Origin: Candidatus Rifleibacteriota bacterium
Lineage (GTDB): Bacteria > Muiribacteriota > Ozemobacteria > Ozemobacterales > Ozemobacteraceae
Reading direction: 5' to 3'
DNA length: 64,000 nt
Assembly: GCA_012517355.1 (NCBI GenBank)
Contig: JAAYVD010000111.1
Span: 1-64,000, forward strand
Part shown: piece after piece, positions 33,023 to 42,029 of the stretch
Position numbering within the stretch: position 1 is the first letter of the stretch
How the letters are laid out: each line of letters starts with the position of its first letter
The notes under the pieces: model-generated
The model's database searches: none
Seen by the model: only the letters and a program-made list of their open reading frames with translations
Told to the model about the DNA's origin: nothing
Translations under genes and position numbers: made by a program

Positions 33023-34402
33023 CTAGGGAGCGGTGCCGGTGACCGCGCCGTCGCTCTTTTCCCTGATGAAGCCGAGGATGCCGGGGACCTGATCCTTGAC
33101 GATGGAGCTGATCCGTTTCAGGTTGGGCAGCCGGTCGAACCACTGCGCCGGGTTCTGCAGGAACACCAGTTCCTGGTCGACCAGCCGCACCAGGAAGGGG
33201 TTGCGGCCCTCCCCGAGCTTCCGCATCCGGCCCAGGAAGGCCCGGTATTCCTGGGCCCCCTGCGGGCGGGTGGGCAAAATGGCCACCACCCGATAGATGT
33301 CCATCAGTTTCTGGAGGGTCTGCAACTGGCACTTGCCGCCTTTGTACCGGCTCAGGTCCGACTGCAGGAGGGCGTAATAATAATAGCGGGATTGTACAAG
33401 GCTGCCGACGAAATACTCGTAGATGATGCCGTAGGTCTGCAGGTTCTCCTGCAAAGACACGGCGTCGAACCCGGTGCCGCTGCCCGCGGTGAACCGGCCC
33501 TGCTGGCGCAGTTCCGCGAACTGGGGGACCAGGTAGGCCACCACCTGGAAACAGGTCTTGGCCAGGTCGTACCAGTGCCGGGCGATGGCGTGCCGGTGCT
33601 CGAACTGCCCGGCGAGATTGCCGGCGGGCGTCTGGAGCAGCTTCTGCTTGGCGGCGGCGATCTTCGCCTTCTGGCGCCGGAAGTAGTCGGAGGCGGTGAA
33701 ATCCCGGGTCAGGAGGGCGATCCGGCCGAGAGCCTTCACCGTCTCGACGTTTTCGCCGATGGCGGCTGCCAACTCCGGGATGGTCTTGCCGGGCTTGCGG
33801 TAGACCTCCGCCGGGATGCGGGCATCGAGGGCGGCCTCGTCGACCGCGAAGGCCAGGTCGGTCTTCTTCTCGGTGGCCGGGCTGAACAGCAGGCAGGTCG
33901 AGTTGAACTCGCCACGCCCGGTCTGGGCCTCCCAGGCCAGGTCGATCCGGGCGGTGACGAGGTTGCGGTCCTCGCTGCCGCCGGCGGCGGCCATCCGTTC
34001 CCCGGTCAGGGCGAACTTGAACTTCCGGATATCTTCGTACAGGGGCTGCATTCCGGGCCCGACGGTGCCGTCGGTGGCGGGGTCGATATACCCCCAGGGC
34101 GCGGCGCGGTCTTCGATGAAGGAGAAGAAGATCGAACGGCCGTCGGTGATCTCCTGGTAGCTCGGGGTCGTGGTGTTGACCCCGAGCGTCTCGAGGCCGT
34201 AGGGGTTCATCGCCATCTCCTCGATCAGGTCCTCCGACACCTTCTGCGACAGGATCACGGCGTTCAGGTGGTCGGAGCTGAACTGGATCTCCTTGCGGCC
34301 GGACCGGATGAACGTCACCAGCATGGTGCCGATCACGGCGAGGATGCCCAGGCCGACCAGGATCTCGACCAGGGTCATGGCGCGACGGCGACGACGGCTC
34401 AT
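33023..34402 (-). CDS. PilV-like pseudopilin with long helical C-terminal domain (triad C)
   Basis: 459 residues. Prepilin site RRRRRA^MTLVEILVGLGILAV with Glu at +5 and a very short basic leader. The first 200 residues are pilin-like (SSDHLNAVILSQKVSEDL). The C-terminal 250 residues are helical with YYYYALLQSDLSRYKGG and KLMDIYRVVAILPTRP, unlike ordinary minor pilins. ATG 34402 overlaps the stop of the PilW-like gene (ATGA), so translation is coupled. Last gene of the five-gene operon that starts with the CHASE2 phosphatase. A partial copy lies 2.9 kb away at 30093-30699. Confidence 0.75.
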   Translation of the reverse strand: MSRRRRRAMTLVEILVGLGILAVIGTMLVTFIRSGRKEIQFSSDHLNAVILSQKVSEDLIEEMAMNPYGLETLGVNTTTPSYQEITDGRSIFFSFIEDRAAPWGYIDPATDGTVGPGMQPLYEDIRKFKFALTGERMAAAGGSEDRNLVTARIDLAWEAQTGRGEFNSTCLLFSPATEKKTDLAFAVDEAALDARIPAEVYRKPGKTIPELAAAIGENVETVKALGRIALLTRDFTASDYFRRQKAKIAAAKQKLLQTPAGNLAGQFEHRHAIARHWYDLAKTCFQVVAYLVPQFAELRQQGRFTAGSGTGFDAVSLQENLQTYGIIYEYFVGSLVQSRYYYYALLQSDLSRYKGGKCQLQTLQKLMDIYRVVAILPTRPQGAQEYRAFLGRMRKLGEGRNPFLVRLVDQELVFLQNPAQWFDRLPNLKRISSIVKDQVPGILGFIREKSDGAVTGTAP

Positions 34403-34965
34403 TCGAGGCCTCCCAGGTTCATCAGGCCGATGTGGGCGAGGAACTGGAACTCGTTCTGCTCGTGCAGGACGGTGGCGTTCACCTGGATGCCGTTGGGGGA
34501 CAGGCTGGTGAACGTCAGCCCCCGGACGGTTTCCAGCAGGACCCGCTCGTTGGCGGGGTCGTAGGCCCCCGAATAATCGGTGCGGTAGGCCACCAGCTTG
34601 TAGACCCGCTTGTTCAGTTTCTCGGAGACGGGGTTGTTGGGCTCGAGATACAAGATGGTAGTCCGGTTGACGATGTCCTTGAAGACCAGGAAAGGCAGGG
34701 TCTCGCCCAGGAAGGGCCGCACCAGGTCGGTTCCCTCGCGGATCTGCTCGACGGCCTTGTCGAAGGCGCGCCGGGCCTCCATCTGCAGAAGGGCCTGCTG
34801 CGACATCGTCTTCTGCGACCGGCCCACCGACTGCATGATCCGCAGCCCGATGGCCGAGGCCACCAGCACGATGCCGAGCACGACGAGCATCTCGATCATC
34901 GTGAACCCCGCCCGGCCGGGGCGCCGCCGAGGGGTGGCGAATCCTTCCGCTGTCGGCACGTCCAC
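34399..34965 (-). CDS. PilW/GspJ-like pseudopilin (triad C)
   Basis: 188 residues. Prepilin site GRAG^FTMIEMLVVLGIVLV with Glu at +5. Then VGRSQKTMSQQALLQMEARRAF and LPFLVFKDIVNRTTILYLEPN, the same layout as the triad B PilW-like protein. It starts at GTG 34965, two bases after the stop of the PilX-like gene, without a strong ribosome site, and ends overlapping the PilV-like gene, so it depends on translational coupling at both ends. Confidence 0.78.
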   Translation of the reverse strand: MDVPTAEGFATPRRRPGRAGFTMIEMLVVLGIVLVASAIGLRIMQSVGRSQKTMSQQALLQMEARRAFDKAVEQIREGTDLVRPFLGETLPFLVFKDIVNRTTILYLEPNNPVSEKLNKRVYKLVAYRTDYSGAYDPANERVLLETVRGLTFTSLSPNGIQVNATVLHEQNEFQFLAHIGLMNLGGLE

Positions 34966-34967
34966 GC

Positions 34968-36572
34968 CTACGGAGCCGGCTGGTCGCCGGAACCGGTGTC
35001 GGGGCCCAAGGGCGGCAGACCGGTGCCTCCTTGGCTGTCCCCCCCGTCGGTGGGGCCCTGGTAAGGGTCGGGGGTGGCGTTGGCCGCGGCGGCGGCCGCC
35101 GCGGCCTCCTGGGCTTGCAGTTCAGCCACCCTGGCCGTGGCCATCGCCACCGCCTGCTCGATCATGGTCACCTGCGTCTGCATGGCCTGGACGGCGGAGG
35201 CCTCGGCGGCAACGACCGCGGCCGTCTTGGAGAACCCGGAAACCTTCTCCAACAGGCCGTTGAGGCGGGCCTGGTTGCTCTTGGCCCCCGCCTCGATGGC
35301 GATCCAGCCGTCGAGGAGGGCCTGGGCGGCAGCGGCCGTGGTCTGGTTTCCGACGATCGAGGCGGCGTTCTTGAAATCCTCGCCCGCGCGGACCAGGCCG
35401 CTGACGATGTCCTTGATGGCGGTCACGACGGTGGAGGAGACCAGTTCTTCGGTGGCTTTGGCGGCAGCCGCGCTGGGGGCGTTCTGCAGGTTGTCTTTGG
35501 CCTGGTCGATCAACTCTCCCATCCCGCCGATGGACTTCTCCATCTGTTCGCCCGCCGCGATGAAGTCGGGCCGGGCGGCATCCCATTGCCCGCCACCATT
35601 CTGGTCGGCGAGGTTCTTGCCCGAGTTGAAGAGGTCGAGGGCGCTCTTGGCGGCCGAGGCCACGGCGCTGACGGTCGAGGTCAGGTCGTGCAGGGTCGCG
35701 TCGGTGGTCCCGGAGTCGGAAGGAATGGAGGGGAAGTCAGAGCCGCCGGCCCCGGGGCTGCCTGCGGGGTTTCCCCCGGGGTTCCCGCCTCCCGGGTTGG
35801 AGCCGGCCGGGGGTGCCCCGCCGAGGGGAACCGCCGGACCCGGGCCGTTGGCGGTGGGAAGCTCGCCGGCCGACGGAGGGGCGACCGCGGGAAAGGGGAC
35901 GGCGGGCCGGCCCGCCATGGCGGTCTCGCCAGGGTTGGCGGGATAGGATTTGGTGAAGGGGACCGGCTGGCGGCCCTTGATCTTGCCCAGAACCTGGCCC
36001 GCCGTGGTCAGGGGGGCCAGTTCCGAGGCCAGGTCATCCGCCTTCTTCTGGTTGCCGGCCCGCTCGGCCAGCATGTCATCGACGGTCTTCGAGAACTTCG
36101 AAGGGCCCGCGCTGGTGGGAAAGTCTGCCGGATCACCCGACTTGAAGAACTCGACGACGATACGGTTGGAGACGTCGAGCAGGTCGTCGTTGAAGGTGAT
36201 GCGCCAGAAATACAACCGCGAGACCCCGGTCAAGGTGGTCTTGACGTAGATGTCGGCCTGGTAGTCGTGACCGGGGGTGTTCTCGACGAACAGGTCGTAG
36301 ACCCCGCCCTGCAGGGGAACCTGGAACTCGCGATAGGGCTTGGCGGCGAACGGGCGCTGCCCCCAGGAAACCGTGTGGATCTTCGCCAAAACCTTCGCCA
36401 TCGCCGAGTAGGCGAGCAGGAACGACCACTGGTGGTTGCTGGAATGGAAGATCTGGCTCTTGAGACCCTGGTTCATCGTCGAAACCGACACCACCAGCCC
36501 GATCACGAGGATCAGGGCCAACAGGGTGATGGGCAAGGCAACCCCTCGGGCGGGCATTCGGCGGGTCATCAT
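34968..36572 (-). CDS. PilX-like pseudopilin with long Gly/Pro-rich and coiled-coil region (triad C)
   Basis: 534 residues. ATG 36572 has AGGAGG 6 bp upstream. Leader MMTRRMPARG, then the helix VALPITLLALILVIGLVVSV and the PilX-like opening SSNHQWSFLLAYSAMAKVLA. The motif ADIYVKTTLTGVSRLYFW matches the triad B PilX-like protein. Residues about 210-290 are Gly/Pro/Asn-rich (NPGGGNPGGNPAGSPGAGG). The C-terminal 200 residues are Ala-rich helices, probably coiled coil (VAEL QAQEAAAAAAAA near the end). Follows the FecR lipoprotein gene by 97 bp and starts triad C. Confidence 0.7.
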   Translation of the reverse strand: MMTRRMPARGVALPITLLALILVIGLVVSVSTMNQGLKSQIFHSSNHQWSFLLAYSAMAKVLAKIHTVSWGQRPFAAKPYREFQVPLQGGVYDLFVENTPGHDYQADIYVKTTLTGVSRLYFWRITFNDDLLDVSNRIVVEFFKSGDPADFPTSAGPSKFSKTVDDMLAERAGNQKKADDLASELAPLTTAGQVLGKIKGRQPVPFTKSYPANPGETAMAGRPAVPFPAVAPPSAGELPTANGPGPAVPLGGAPPAGSNPGGGNPGGNPAGSPGAGGSDFPSIPSDSGTTDATLHDLTSTVSAVASAAKSALDLFNSGKNLADQNGGGQWDAARPDFIAAGEQMEKSIGGMGELIDQAKDNLQNAPSAAAAKATEELVSSTVVTAIKDIVSGLVRAGEDFKNAASIVGNQTTAAAAQALLDGWIAIEAGAKSNQARLNGLLEKVSGFSKTAAVVAAEASAVQAMQTQVTMIEQAVAMATARVAELQAQEAAAAAAAANATPDPYQGPTDGGDSQGGTGLPPLGPDTGSGDQPAP

Positions 36573-36669
36573 GGCTTTCCTCCTGCAGGGCCGGGAATCA
36601 ACCGGGCCGTCCTGCCACCTCCATCGGGCCTGAATACGGCATGGAACTGACCCGTTCTCCCCGGCCTGG

Positions 36670-37329
36670 TCAGCGCTGGTTGATTCCGGGGAGCCTGGCA
36701 CCAGGATTGAACAGGGTCTCGAGCGTGATGGGATCGAGTTCGGCCGGTTGTCCCAACGGCTGGCCGGCCGTGACCGTCAACTGCTGGCCGGGGGTCAGCT
36801 CGACCGACTCGCGCGAGGGGCTGGTGAACCGGACCTTCCCCTCCTGCAGGCTGACCACCGTCTGGGTGGCGGTGACGTCCAGCCGGAAGGCGGTGCCCAG
36901 CACGGCGGTCACCCCGTGCGGAGTCTCGACCTCCACCGTCGTCTTCTGGGGGGACACGCGGTACCGGCCGGAACCCGATTCCTGGCGGCCCAGGGTGGTC
37001 TGCTCCTTGACCTCGTAGTAGGTTTCCGGGCTCAACGCGACCTCGGTTCCGTCGAGGTATTTGACCTGGCCGTGCCCATCCTCGCCGGTGCGGACGGCCC
37101 CACCGGCCTGCAGGGAAACCTCACCGGCAGCCGGAGCGAAGGGATCGCCCCCCCGGGACCGGGCTTCCACCTTCCCCTGCACCTGGCCGAGGGTGGCGAT
37201 GGCCGACGGGCTGGACCCGCCGCCGCCGCACCCGACCACGGTCAGGAAGGCCAGGCCAAGGACAGCCGACAGGGCAACATTTCGCCAGCCTGTCGCGGAA
37301 TTCCGAAAAAACCTGTGGGATGGGTTCAT
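36670..37329 (-). CDS. FecR-domain lipoprotein
   Basis: 219 residues. Lipobox LAFLTVVGC, then a Gly/Ser linker and a FecR domain: ATLGQVQGKVEARSRGG, VRTGEDGHGQVKYLDGTEV, TVEVETPHGVTAVLGTAFRL, VVSLQEGKVRFTSP and LTPGQQLTV. In classic FecR systems the domain passes a periplasmic signal to a sigma factor, but here there is no sigma factor. Bacterial FecR proteins often pair with CHASE2 proteins, and this gene indeed overlaps the CHASE2-PP2C stop (ATGA) with GGAGG 6 bp upstream. Inferred: periplasmic partner of the CHASE2 sensor. Confidence 0.85.
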   Translation of the reverse strand: MNPSHRFFRNSATGWRNVALSAVLGLAFLTVVGCGGGGSSPSAIATLGQVQGKVEARSRGGDPFAPAAGEVSLQAGGAVRTGEDGHGQVKYLDGTEVALSPETYYEVKEQTTLGRQESGSGRYRVSPQKTTVEVETPHGVTAVLGTAFRLDVTATQTVVSLQEGKVRFTSPSRESVELTPGQQLTVTAGQPLGQPAELDPITLETLFNPGARLPGINQR

Positions 37330-39344
37330 GGCGTTCCTCCCGGTGCCGTGGGCAGGGTGGTCTCCGGGCCGGAGGGGCCGGCCCGACGGTGAAGCAGGAG
37401 CAGGGTCACGTCGTCGGTCGCCTCGTAGCCGCGCGCGTGGGCCCGCACGTCGGCCAGCAACCCATCGACGGTGACGGCGTCGGGAACCAGGGGGGCCCGG
37501 GCCGCCAGCAGGGATTTCCAGGCCGGGTACCCCAGGGCCTGGTCCTCCCAATCGACCGTTTCCACCACACCATCAGTATACATGACCAGGGTATCCCCTG
37601 GGTGGAGGGCCAGGGGAACCATGTGGAGGCGGGTGGTCGGACGAACCCCCAGGGGCAGACCGGGCAGGCCGACCTCGTCGACCTTTCCATCCGCCCGGAC
37701 GATCAGGGAAACGACGTGCCCGGCCGAGACGAGGGTCAGGCGACGCGTCCGCGTCTCGAGGCGGCAGAAGACCCCGGTCACCATCTTGCGCCCGTGGAAC
37801 AGGCGGTACAGCAGCGCGTTCAACCGTTCGACGGCCTGTTCCAGGGAAAACCCCTGCTGCCCCTGCAGCGACGCGATGGCCGATTTCAGCATGGACGCGA
37901 CCATGGCCGCCCCGATGCCGTGGCCGGCCACGTCGTTGACCAGAAACAGCCGGTCCTGCTCTCCCAACTGGACGGCGTCGAAGTAGTCCCCGCCCGCCGC
38001 GCTGCAGGGCTGGCAACAGCCGAAGCTGACGAACTCGCCATCCTGCCAGGCCGGGGGGGGAAACAGCTGCCGCTGGACCAGGCCGGCGGCGGCGGCTTCC
38101 GCCTGCAGGGCCTGCCAGGCCAGGAGTTCCAGCAGCCGGAGCAGGGCGATCGCCGCCAGGCCCGCCAGCAGGAAGCTGGCGACGAGGGGGAACAACGGCA
38201 GGCAGCAGGTTCCGGCCAGGAGCACCGCCGTCCAGACCGTGCCGCAGGCCAGCAACCCGGCCAGCAGCGCGGCCCACGGACGGACCGGCGAGCGACCGAC
38301 CACCCAGGCCCCCAGGACCGCTCCCAGCAGGGCCAGCCCCAGGCGCCAGGCCCGACCGGTGGGGCGGGTGGTCAGGCGGCCCTGCAGCAGGGTGTCGAGG
38401 GTGGCGGCCAGCAGGAAGGTTCCGGGCAGGAGCCCGAGGCCGGTCCGATGGACGTCGTGCAGGATGGGGGCGGTGGCCCCCAGAAAAACCACCTTCCCCG
38501 CCAGGGAATCGGGGGGAACCCTTCCCTCGAGAAAATCGAGGGCGGAACGAATGGGGGTCATGCCGCCGCGGCCGGCGAAAGCAACCAGGCTGCGGGAAAG
38601 CCCCTGTTCCTCGGGAGGGGGGACCGGCAGCGCCGCCCCGCACAGCCGGCGGGCAAGATCCAGGACGCAGCTGTCCTTGTCCAGCAGGTCGTCCCGGAGG
38701 ACGAACGACCGCACCACGCCGTCCGGATCGACCCACGACCAGACGAACCCTTCCCCTGCCGCCGCCTCCCGGAAGACCGGAGCGCTGCGGAAGTGCCGCT
38801 TCAGCAGGTCGGCCGCCGTCTCCTTCTGCTCGAGCAGGGAGATGAGCTGGACATTCCCGAGTCGGCGCAGGGTGGCGGCCAGGGCTCGGTCGCCGGCGCC
38901 GCCGTCGGATTCCTCCGGGTGCTGCAGGAGCAGGTCGAGCACGATCAACCGGGGGCCGGCCGACGCGACGGCCTCCAGCAGCCGGGCATACCGGTCGCGG
39001 GGCCAGGGCCAGCGGTCGGGAACCGCGGCCAGCGTGGGGGTGTCGATGCCGACGATCTCGAGGTCGGGGTGCGGGGACCGCCAGGGGGTCGCCAGGCGGG
39101 TCACCAGGTCGAGCGCGGCCCGGTCGAGCCCCGCCCCCAGCGAGGGCAGGAGCACGATGACCAGCAGGATGGCACCCAGGCCGACGGCCCACCCCAGCAG
39201 GCGCTTCCGCCCCACCATCGTCTCCAACCGCTTGACCCAGGCGCCGACCGCGGCGTCAGGGCCCCCGGTGGGGGGGGAGGCGGGGGCCGGCGGGGGGGCC
39301 ACGGGGTTTCCGATTCGGCTTTCCATGAAAATCACTGGTTCCAT
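37326..39344 (-). CDS. CHASE2 sensor with SpoIIE/PP2C serine phosphatase domain
   Basis: 672 residues. A membrane helix (WAVGLGAILLVIVLLPSLG), a CHASE2 extracellular domain (LEIVGIDTPTLAAVPDRWPW; GPRLIVLDLLLQHPEE; GKVVFLGATAPILHDVHRT; TPLG-type LLPGTFLLAATLDTLL) and three further helices (residues about 320-400), then a PP2C/SpoIIE phosphatase: GGDYFDAVQLGEQDRLFLVNDVAGHGIGAA is present as GGDYFDAV and NDVAGHGIGAAM, with MYTDGVVE and ATDDVTLLLL near the end. All metal-binding Asp positions look intact. GGGAG lies 6 bp before ATG 39344. It dephosphorylates a protein, usually an anti-sigma antagonist, in response to an outside signal. Head of the operon with FecR and triad C. Confidence 0.88.
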   Translation of the reverse strand: MEPVIFMESRIGNPVAPPPAPASPPTGGPDAAVGAWVKRLETMVGRKRLLGWAVGLGAILLVIVLLPSLGAGLDRAALDLVTRLATPWRSPHPDLEIVGIDTPTLAAVPDRWPWPRDRYARLLEAVASAGPRLIVLDLLLQHPEESDGGAGDRALAATLRRLGNVQLISLLEQKETAADLLKRHFRSAPVFREAAAGEGFVWSWVDPDGVVRSFVLRDDLLDKDSCVLDLARRLCGAALPVPPPEEQGLSRSLVAFAGRGGMTPIRSALDFLEGRVPPDSLAGKVVFLGATAPILHDVHRTGLGLLPGTFLLAATLDTLLQGRLTTRPTGRAWRLGLALLGAVLGAWVVGRSPVRPWAALLAGLLACGTVWTAVLLAGTCCLPLFPLVASFLLAGLAAIALLRLLELLAWQALQAEAAAAGLVQRQLFPPPAWQDGEFVSFGCCQPCSAAGGDYFDAVQLGEQDRLFLVNDVAGHGIGAAMVASMLKSAIASLQGQQGFSLEQAVERLNALLYRLFHGRKMVTGVFCRLETRTRRLTLVSAGHVVSLIVRADGKVDEVGLPGLPLGVRPTTRLHMVPLALHPGDTLVMYTDGVVETVDWEDQALGYPAWKSLLAARAPLVPDAVTVDGLLADVRAHARGYEATDDVTLLLLHRRAGPSGPETTLPTAPGGTP

Positions 39345-39763
39345 TATACTCTCCCTGGGTCTCCCTGGAGTCAGGCCTGCAGGAAAAACTCAGATCAACG
39401 AGGGGAAGGGCCGGGGCTGGGGGGGCCAGGGCAGGGATGAAACCGGTCGGGTGTGGCTCGGGATGGACTCCTGCAACCGGGCACCAGCGGCAGGGGCGGA
39501 TCCCCGCCCGACCGACGCGAGGTCGGAAGTGCCCCGGTGCCGTCACGGATGGTGGTGCGAAACGCCCGTTGCGCGCATCGCAGCGGGGCCCTCCCGGCGG
39601 GGAAATGGCTATCGGGTTTTCCAGGAGCAACGGGGGTTTTGGGACGGAGGCCGGGGTTGTCACCACCGTGCCGGAAGGGTATGATCGGCTCCGGCCCCAG
39701 CCGCGGGCGGACCGGTGGCGGTCGCCGGTTCCGCCAATTCCTTCGGTGGGCGGAGGTTGTTCC
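39345..39763. other. divergent intergenic region with R1 repeat
   Basis: About 420 bp between the CHASE2-PP2C and GH3 genes. It contains one R1 copy; promoters for both operons are expected here, but no strong box can be named. Confidence 0.5.
39503..39590 (-). repeat. R1 repeat, intergenic, reverse orientation
   Basis: Minus-strand reading: AACGGGCGTTTCGC, CCATCCGTGACGGC, GGCACTTCCGACCTCGCGTCGG. Close to consensus. Confidence 0.88.
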
Positions 39764-42001
39764 ATGGCGTGCTCGACGAGAACGATGGTGGTCGCCTGTC
39801 TGGTCCTTCTGGTGGCGGGTTCCTCCCTGGGCGCCGCCGGCCTGCCGGCCGGGGGGTCGTCGGCGGAGGACCGCGTCGAGGAGCTGCTCGCGCGGATGAC
39901 CCTCGACGAGAAGATCGGCCAGATGACGCTGTTCACCAGCACCTGGGCCCAGACCGGGCCGGTGATGGACGCCGGCTACCTGGATCACATCCGGAGCGGG
40001 AAGTGCGGAGCAGTGTTCAACGCGCTCACGGCCAGCTACACCCGCTACCTGCAGACGATCGCCGTCCGCGAGACCCGCCTGGGCATCCCGCTGCTCTTCG
40101 GCTACGACGTCATCCACGGGCATCGCACCATCTTCCCCATTCCCCTCGCCGAGTCCTGCTCGTGGGACCTGGCCGCCATCGAGCGGGCCGCCCGCATCGC
40201 CGCCATCGAGGCGGCCGCCGAAGGCCTGCACTGGACGTTCGCCCCGATGGTCGATATCGCGCGCGACCCACGCTGGGGGCGCATCTCCGAAGGGGCCGGC
40301 GAGGACACCTGGCTGGGGTGCCGCATCGCCGAAGCCCGCGTCAAAGGGTTCCAGGGCGACGACCTGTCGCGCCCCGACACCATCGCCGCCTGCGCCAAGC
40401 ATTTCGCCGCCTACGGCGGGGCCCAGGCCGGCCGCGACTACCACACCGTCGACGTCTCGGACCGCACCCTCGAGGAGGTCTACCTGCCCCCCTTCCAGGC
40501 CTGCGTACGCGCCGGGGTCCGGACCTTCATGACCGCCTTCAACGAGATCGCCGGCATTCCCTGCACCGGCCACCGGGGCCTGCTGACCAGCCTGCTGCGC
40601 GGGCGCTGGGCGTTCACCGGCCTGGTCGTCACCGATTACACCTCGATCAACGAACTGGTGCCCCACGGGTTCGCCGCCGACCTCGCCGAGGCCGGCCAGA
40701 AGGCCGTGCTGGCCGGGGTCGACATGGACATGCAGGGCGGGGTCTTCATGAACCACCTGCGCCGCCAGGTGGAAAGCGGCGACGTGCCACTGGCCCGCAT
40801 CGACGAGGCGGTCCGGTCCATCCTGCGGTTGAAGGCCGACCTCGGCCTGTTCGACGACCCCTTCCGCTACTGCGACGAGGCCCGCGAGAAGCGCGTGGTC
40901 TTCTGCGCCAGGCATCAGGCCGAGGCCCGCGCCATCGCCCGGAAGTCGATGGTGCTGTTGAAGAACGACGGGGCGACCCTTCCCTTCCCCCCCGGCCTGC
41001 GGTCCCTGGCCGTCATCGGACCCCTGGCCGAGGCCCAGGTCGACCTGCTGGGCAACTGGCACGGGGCGGGTGACGGCGGGAAGGTGGTCTCCATCCTGCA
41101 GGCCGTGCGCGAGCGCGTCGGACCCGGCTGCGAGGTGCGCTACGCCAAGGGCTGTGAGGTCGACGGGAAGGGTCGCTCCGGCTTCCGCGCCGCGCTCGAG
41201 GCGGCCCGCGGGGCAGACGCCGTGTTGCTGGTGCTGGGGGAACGCGAGACCATGAGCGGCGAGGCGGCCTCGCGCACCGACCTCGACCTGCCCGGGGTCC
41301 AGAACGACCTGGCCGAGGCCGTGGCCCGCCTCGGCCGGCCCACCGCCGCCGTGCTGCTGAACGGCCGGCCGCTGACCCTGACCCGCCTGGACGCCGCCGT
41401 TCCCGCCATCCTCGAGGCCTGGTTCCCCGGCTCCCTGGGCGGGCGCGCCATCGTCGACCTGGTCTTCGGGGACGCCGCCCCTGGCGGCCGGCTCACCGTC
41501 ACCTTCCCCCGTTCCGTCGGCCAGATCCCGCTCTATTACAACATGAAAAACACCGGCCGGCCCGTCGTGGGCGAGGAGAAGTACACCAGCCGCTACCTCG
41601 ACTGCCCCAACACCCCGTTGTATCCGTTCGGGCACGGTCTGACCTATACCACCTTCGCCTATGACTCCCTTCACGTCGATCCCCCGGCCATCGATGCCGG
41701 CAAGCCGGTGACCGTCACGGTCAACGTGCGCAACACCGGGAAGCGGACGGGTGAGGAGGTCGTGCAGTGCTACCTGCGCGACGTGGCCGCCTCGGTGACC
41801 CGCCCGGTCAGGGAATTGAAGGGCTTCCGCAGGATCAGGCTGGAGCCGGGTGAGAGCCGCCCCGTCGAATTCCTGCTGGGGCCGGGCGACCTGGCCTTCC
41901 TGCGCGAGGACGGCACCTGGGGAACCGAGCCGGGGGAGTTCAAGGTCTTCGTCGGCGGCAGTTCCGCCACCACCCTGGAGGGTTCGTTCACCCTGCGGTG
42001 A
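39764..42001 (+). CDS. bglX: GH3 beta-glucosidase, BglX-type, secreted
   Basis: 745 residues with a signal peptide (MVVACLVLLVAGSSLGAAG) and GGAGG 7 bp upstream of ATG 39764. The GH3 N-terminal barrel shows DEKIGQMTLF, LLFGYDVIHGHRTIFP, FAPMVDIARDPRWGRI, GDD, KHFAAYG and the nucleophile Asp291 in LVVTDYTSI. The second alpha/beta domain follows (SMVLLKNDGATLPF; LAVIGPLAEAQVD) and a fibronectin-III-like end (YPFGHGLTYTTFAY; VTVTVNVRNTGKRTGEEVVQ). It hydrolyses terminal beta-glucosyl residues in the periplasm. Length and domain order are normal for BglX. Ends 28 bp from the convergent membrane protein gene. Confidence 0.92.
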   Translation: MACSTRTMVVACLVLLVAGSSLGAAGLPAGGSSAEDRVEELLARMTLDEKIGQMTLFTSTWAQTGPVMDAGYLDHIRSGKCGAVFNALTASYTRYLQTIAVRETRLGIPLLFGYDVIHGHRTIFPIPLAESCSWDLAAIERAARIAAIEAAAEGLHWTFAPMVDIARDPRWGRISEGAGEDTWLGCRIAEARVKGFQGDDLSRPDTIAACAKHFAAYGGAQAGRDYHTVDVSDRTLEEVYLPPFQACVRAGVRTFMTAFNEIAGIPCTGHRGLLTSLLRGRWAFTGLVVTDYTSINELVPHGFAADLAEAGQKAVLAGVDMDMQGGVFMNHLRRQVESGDVPLARIDEAVRSILRLKADLGLFDDPFRYCDEAREKRVVFCARHQAEARAIARKSMVLLKNDGATLPFPPGLRSLAVIGPLAEAQVDLLGNWHGAGDGGKVVSILQAVRERVGPGCEVRYAKGCEVDGKGRSGFRAALEAARGADAVLLVLGERETMSGEAASRTDLDLPGVQNDLAEAVARLGRPTAAVLLNGRPLTLTRLDAAVPAILEAWFPGSLGGRAIVDLVFGDAAPGGRLTVTFPRSVGQIPLYYNMKNTGRPVVGEEKYTSRYLDCPNTPLYPFGHGLTYTTFAYDSLHVDPPAIDAGKPVTVTVNVRNTGKRTGEEVVQCYLRDVAASVTRPVRELKGFRRIRLEPGESRPVEFLLGPGDLAFLREDGTWGTEPGEFKVFVGGSSATTLEGSFTLR

Positions 42002-42029
42002 AGATCGGGGTTGCCGGGGAAAATCTGGC

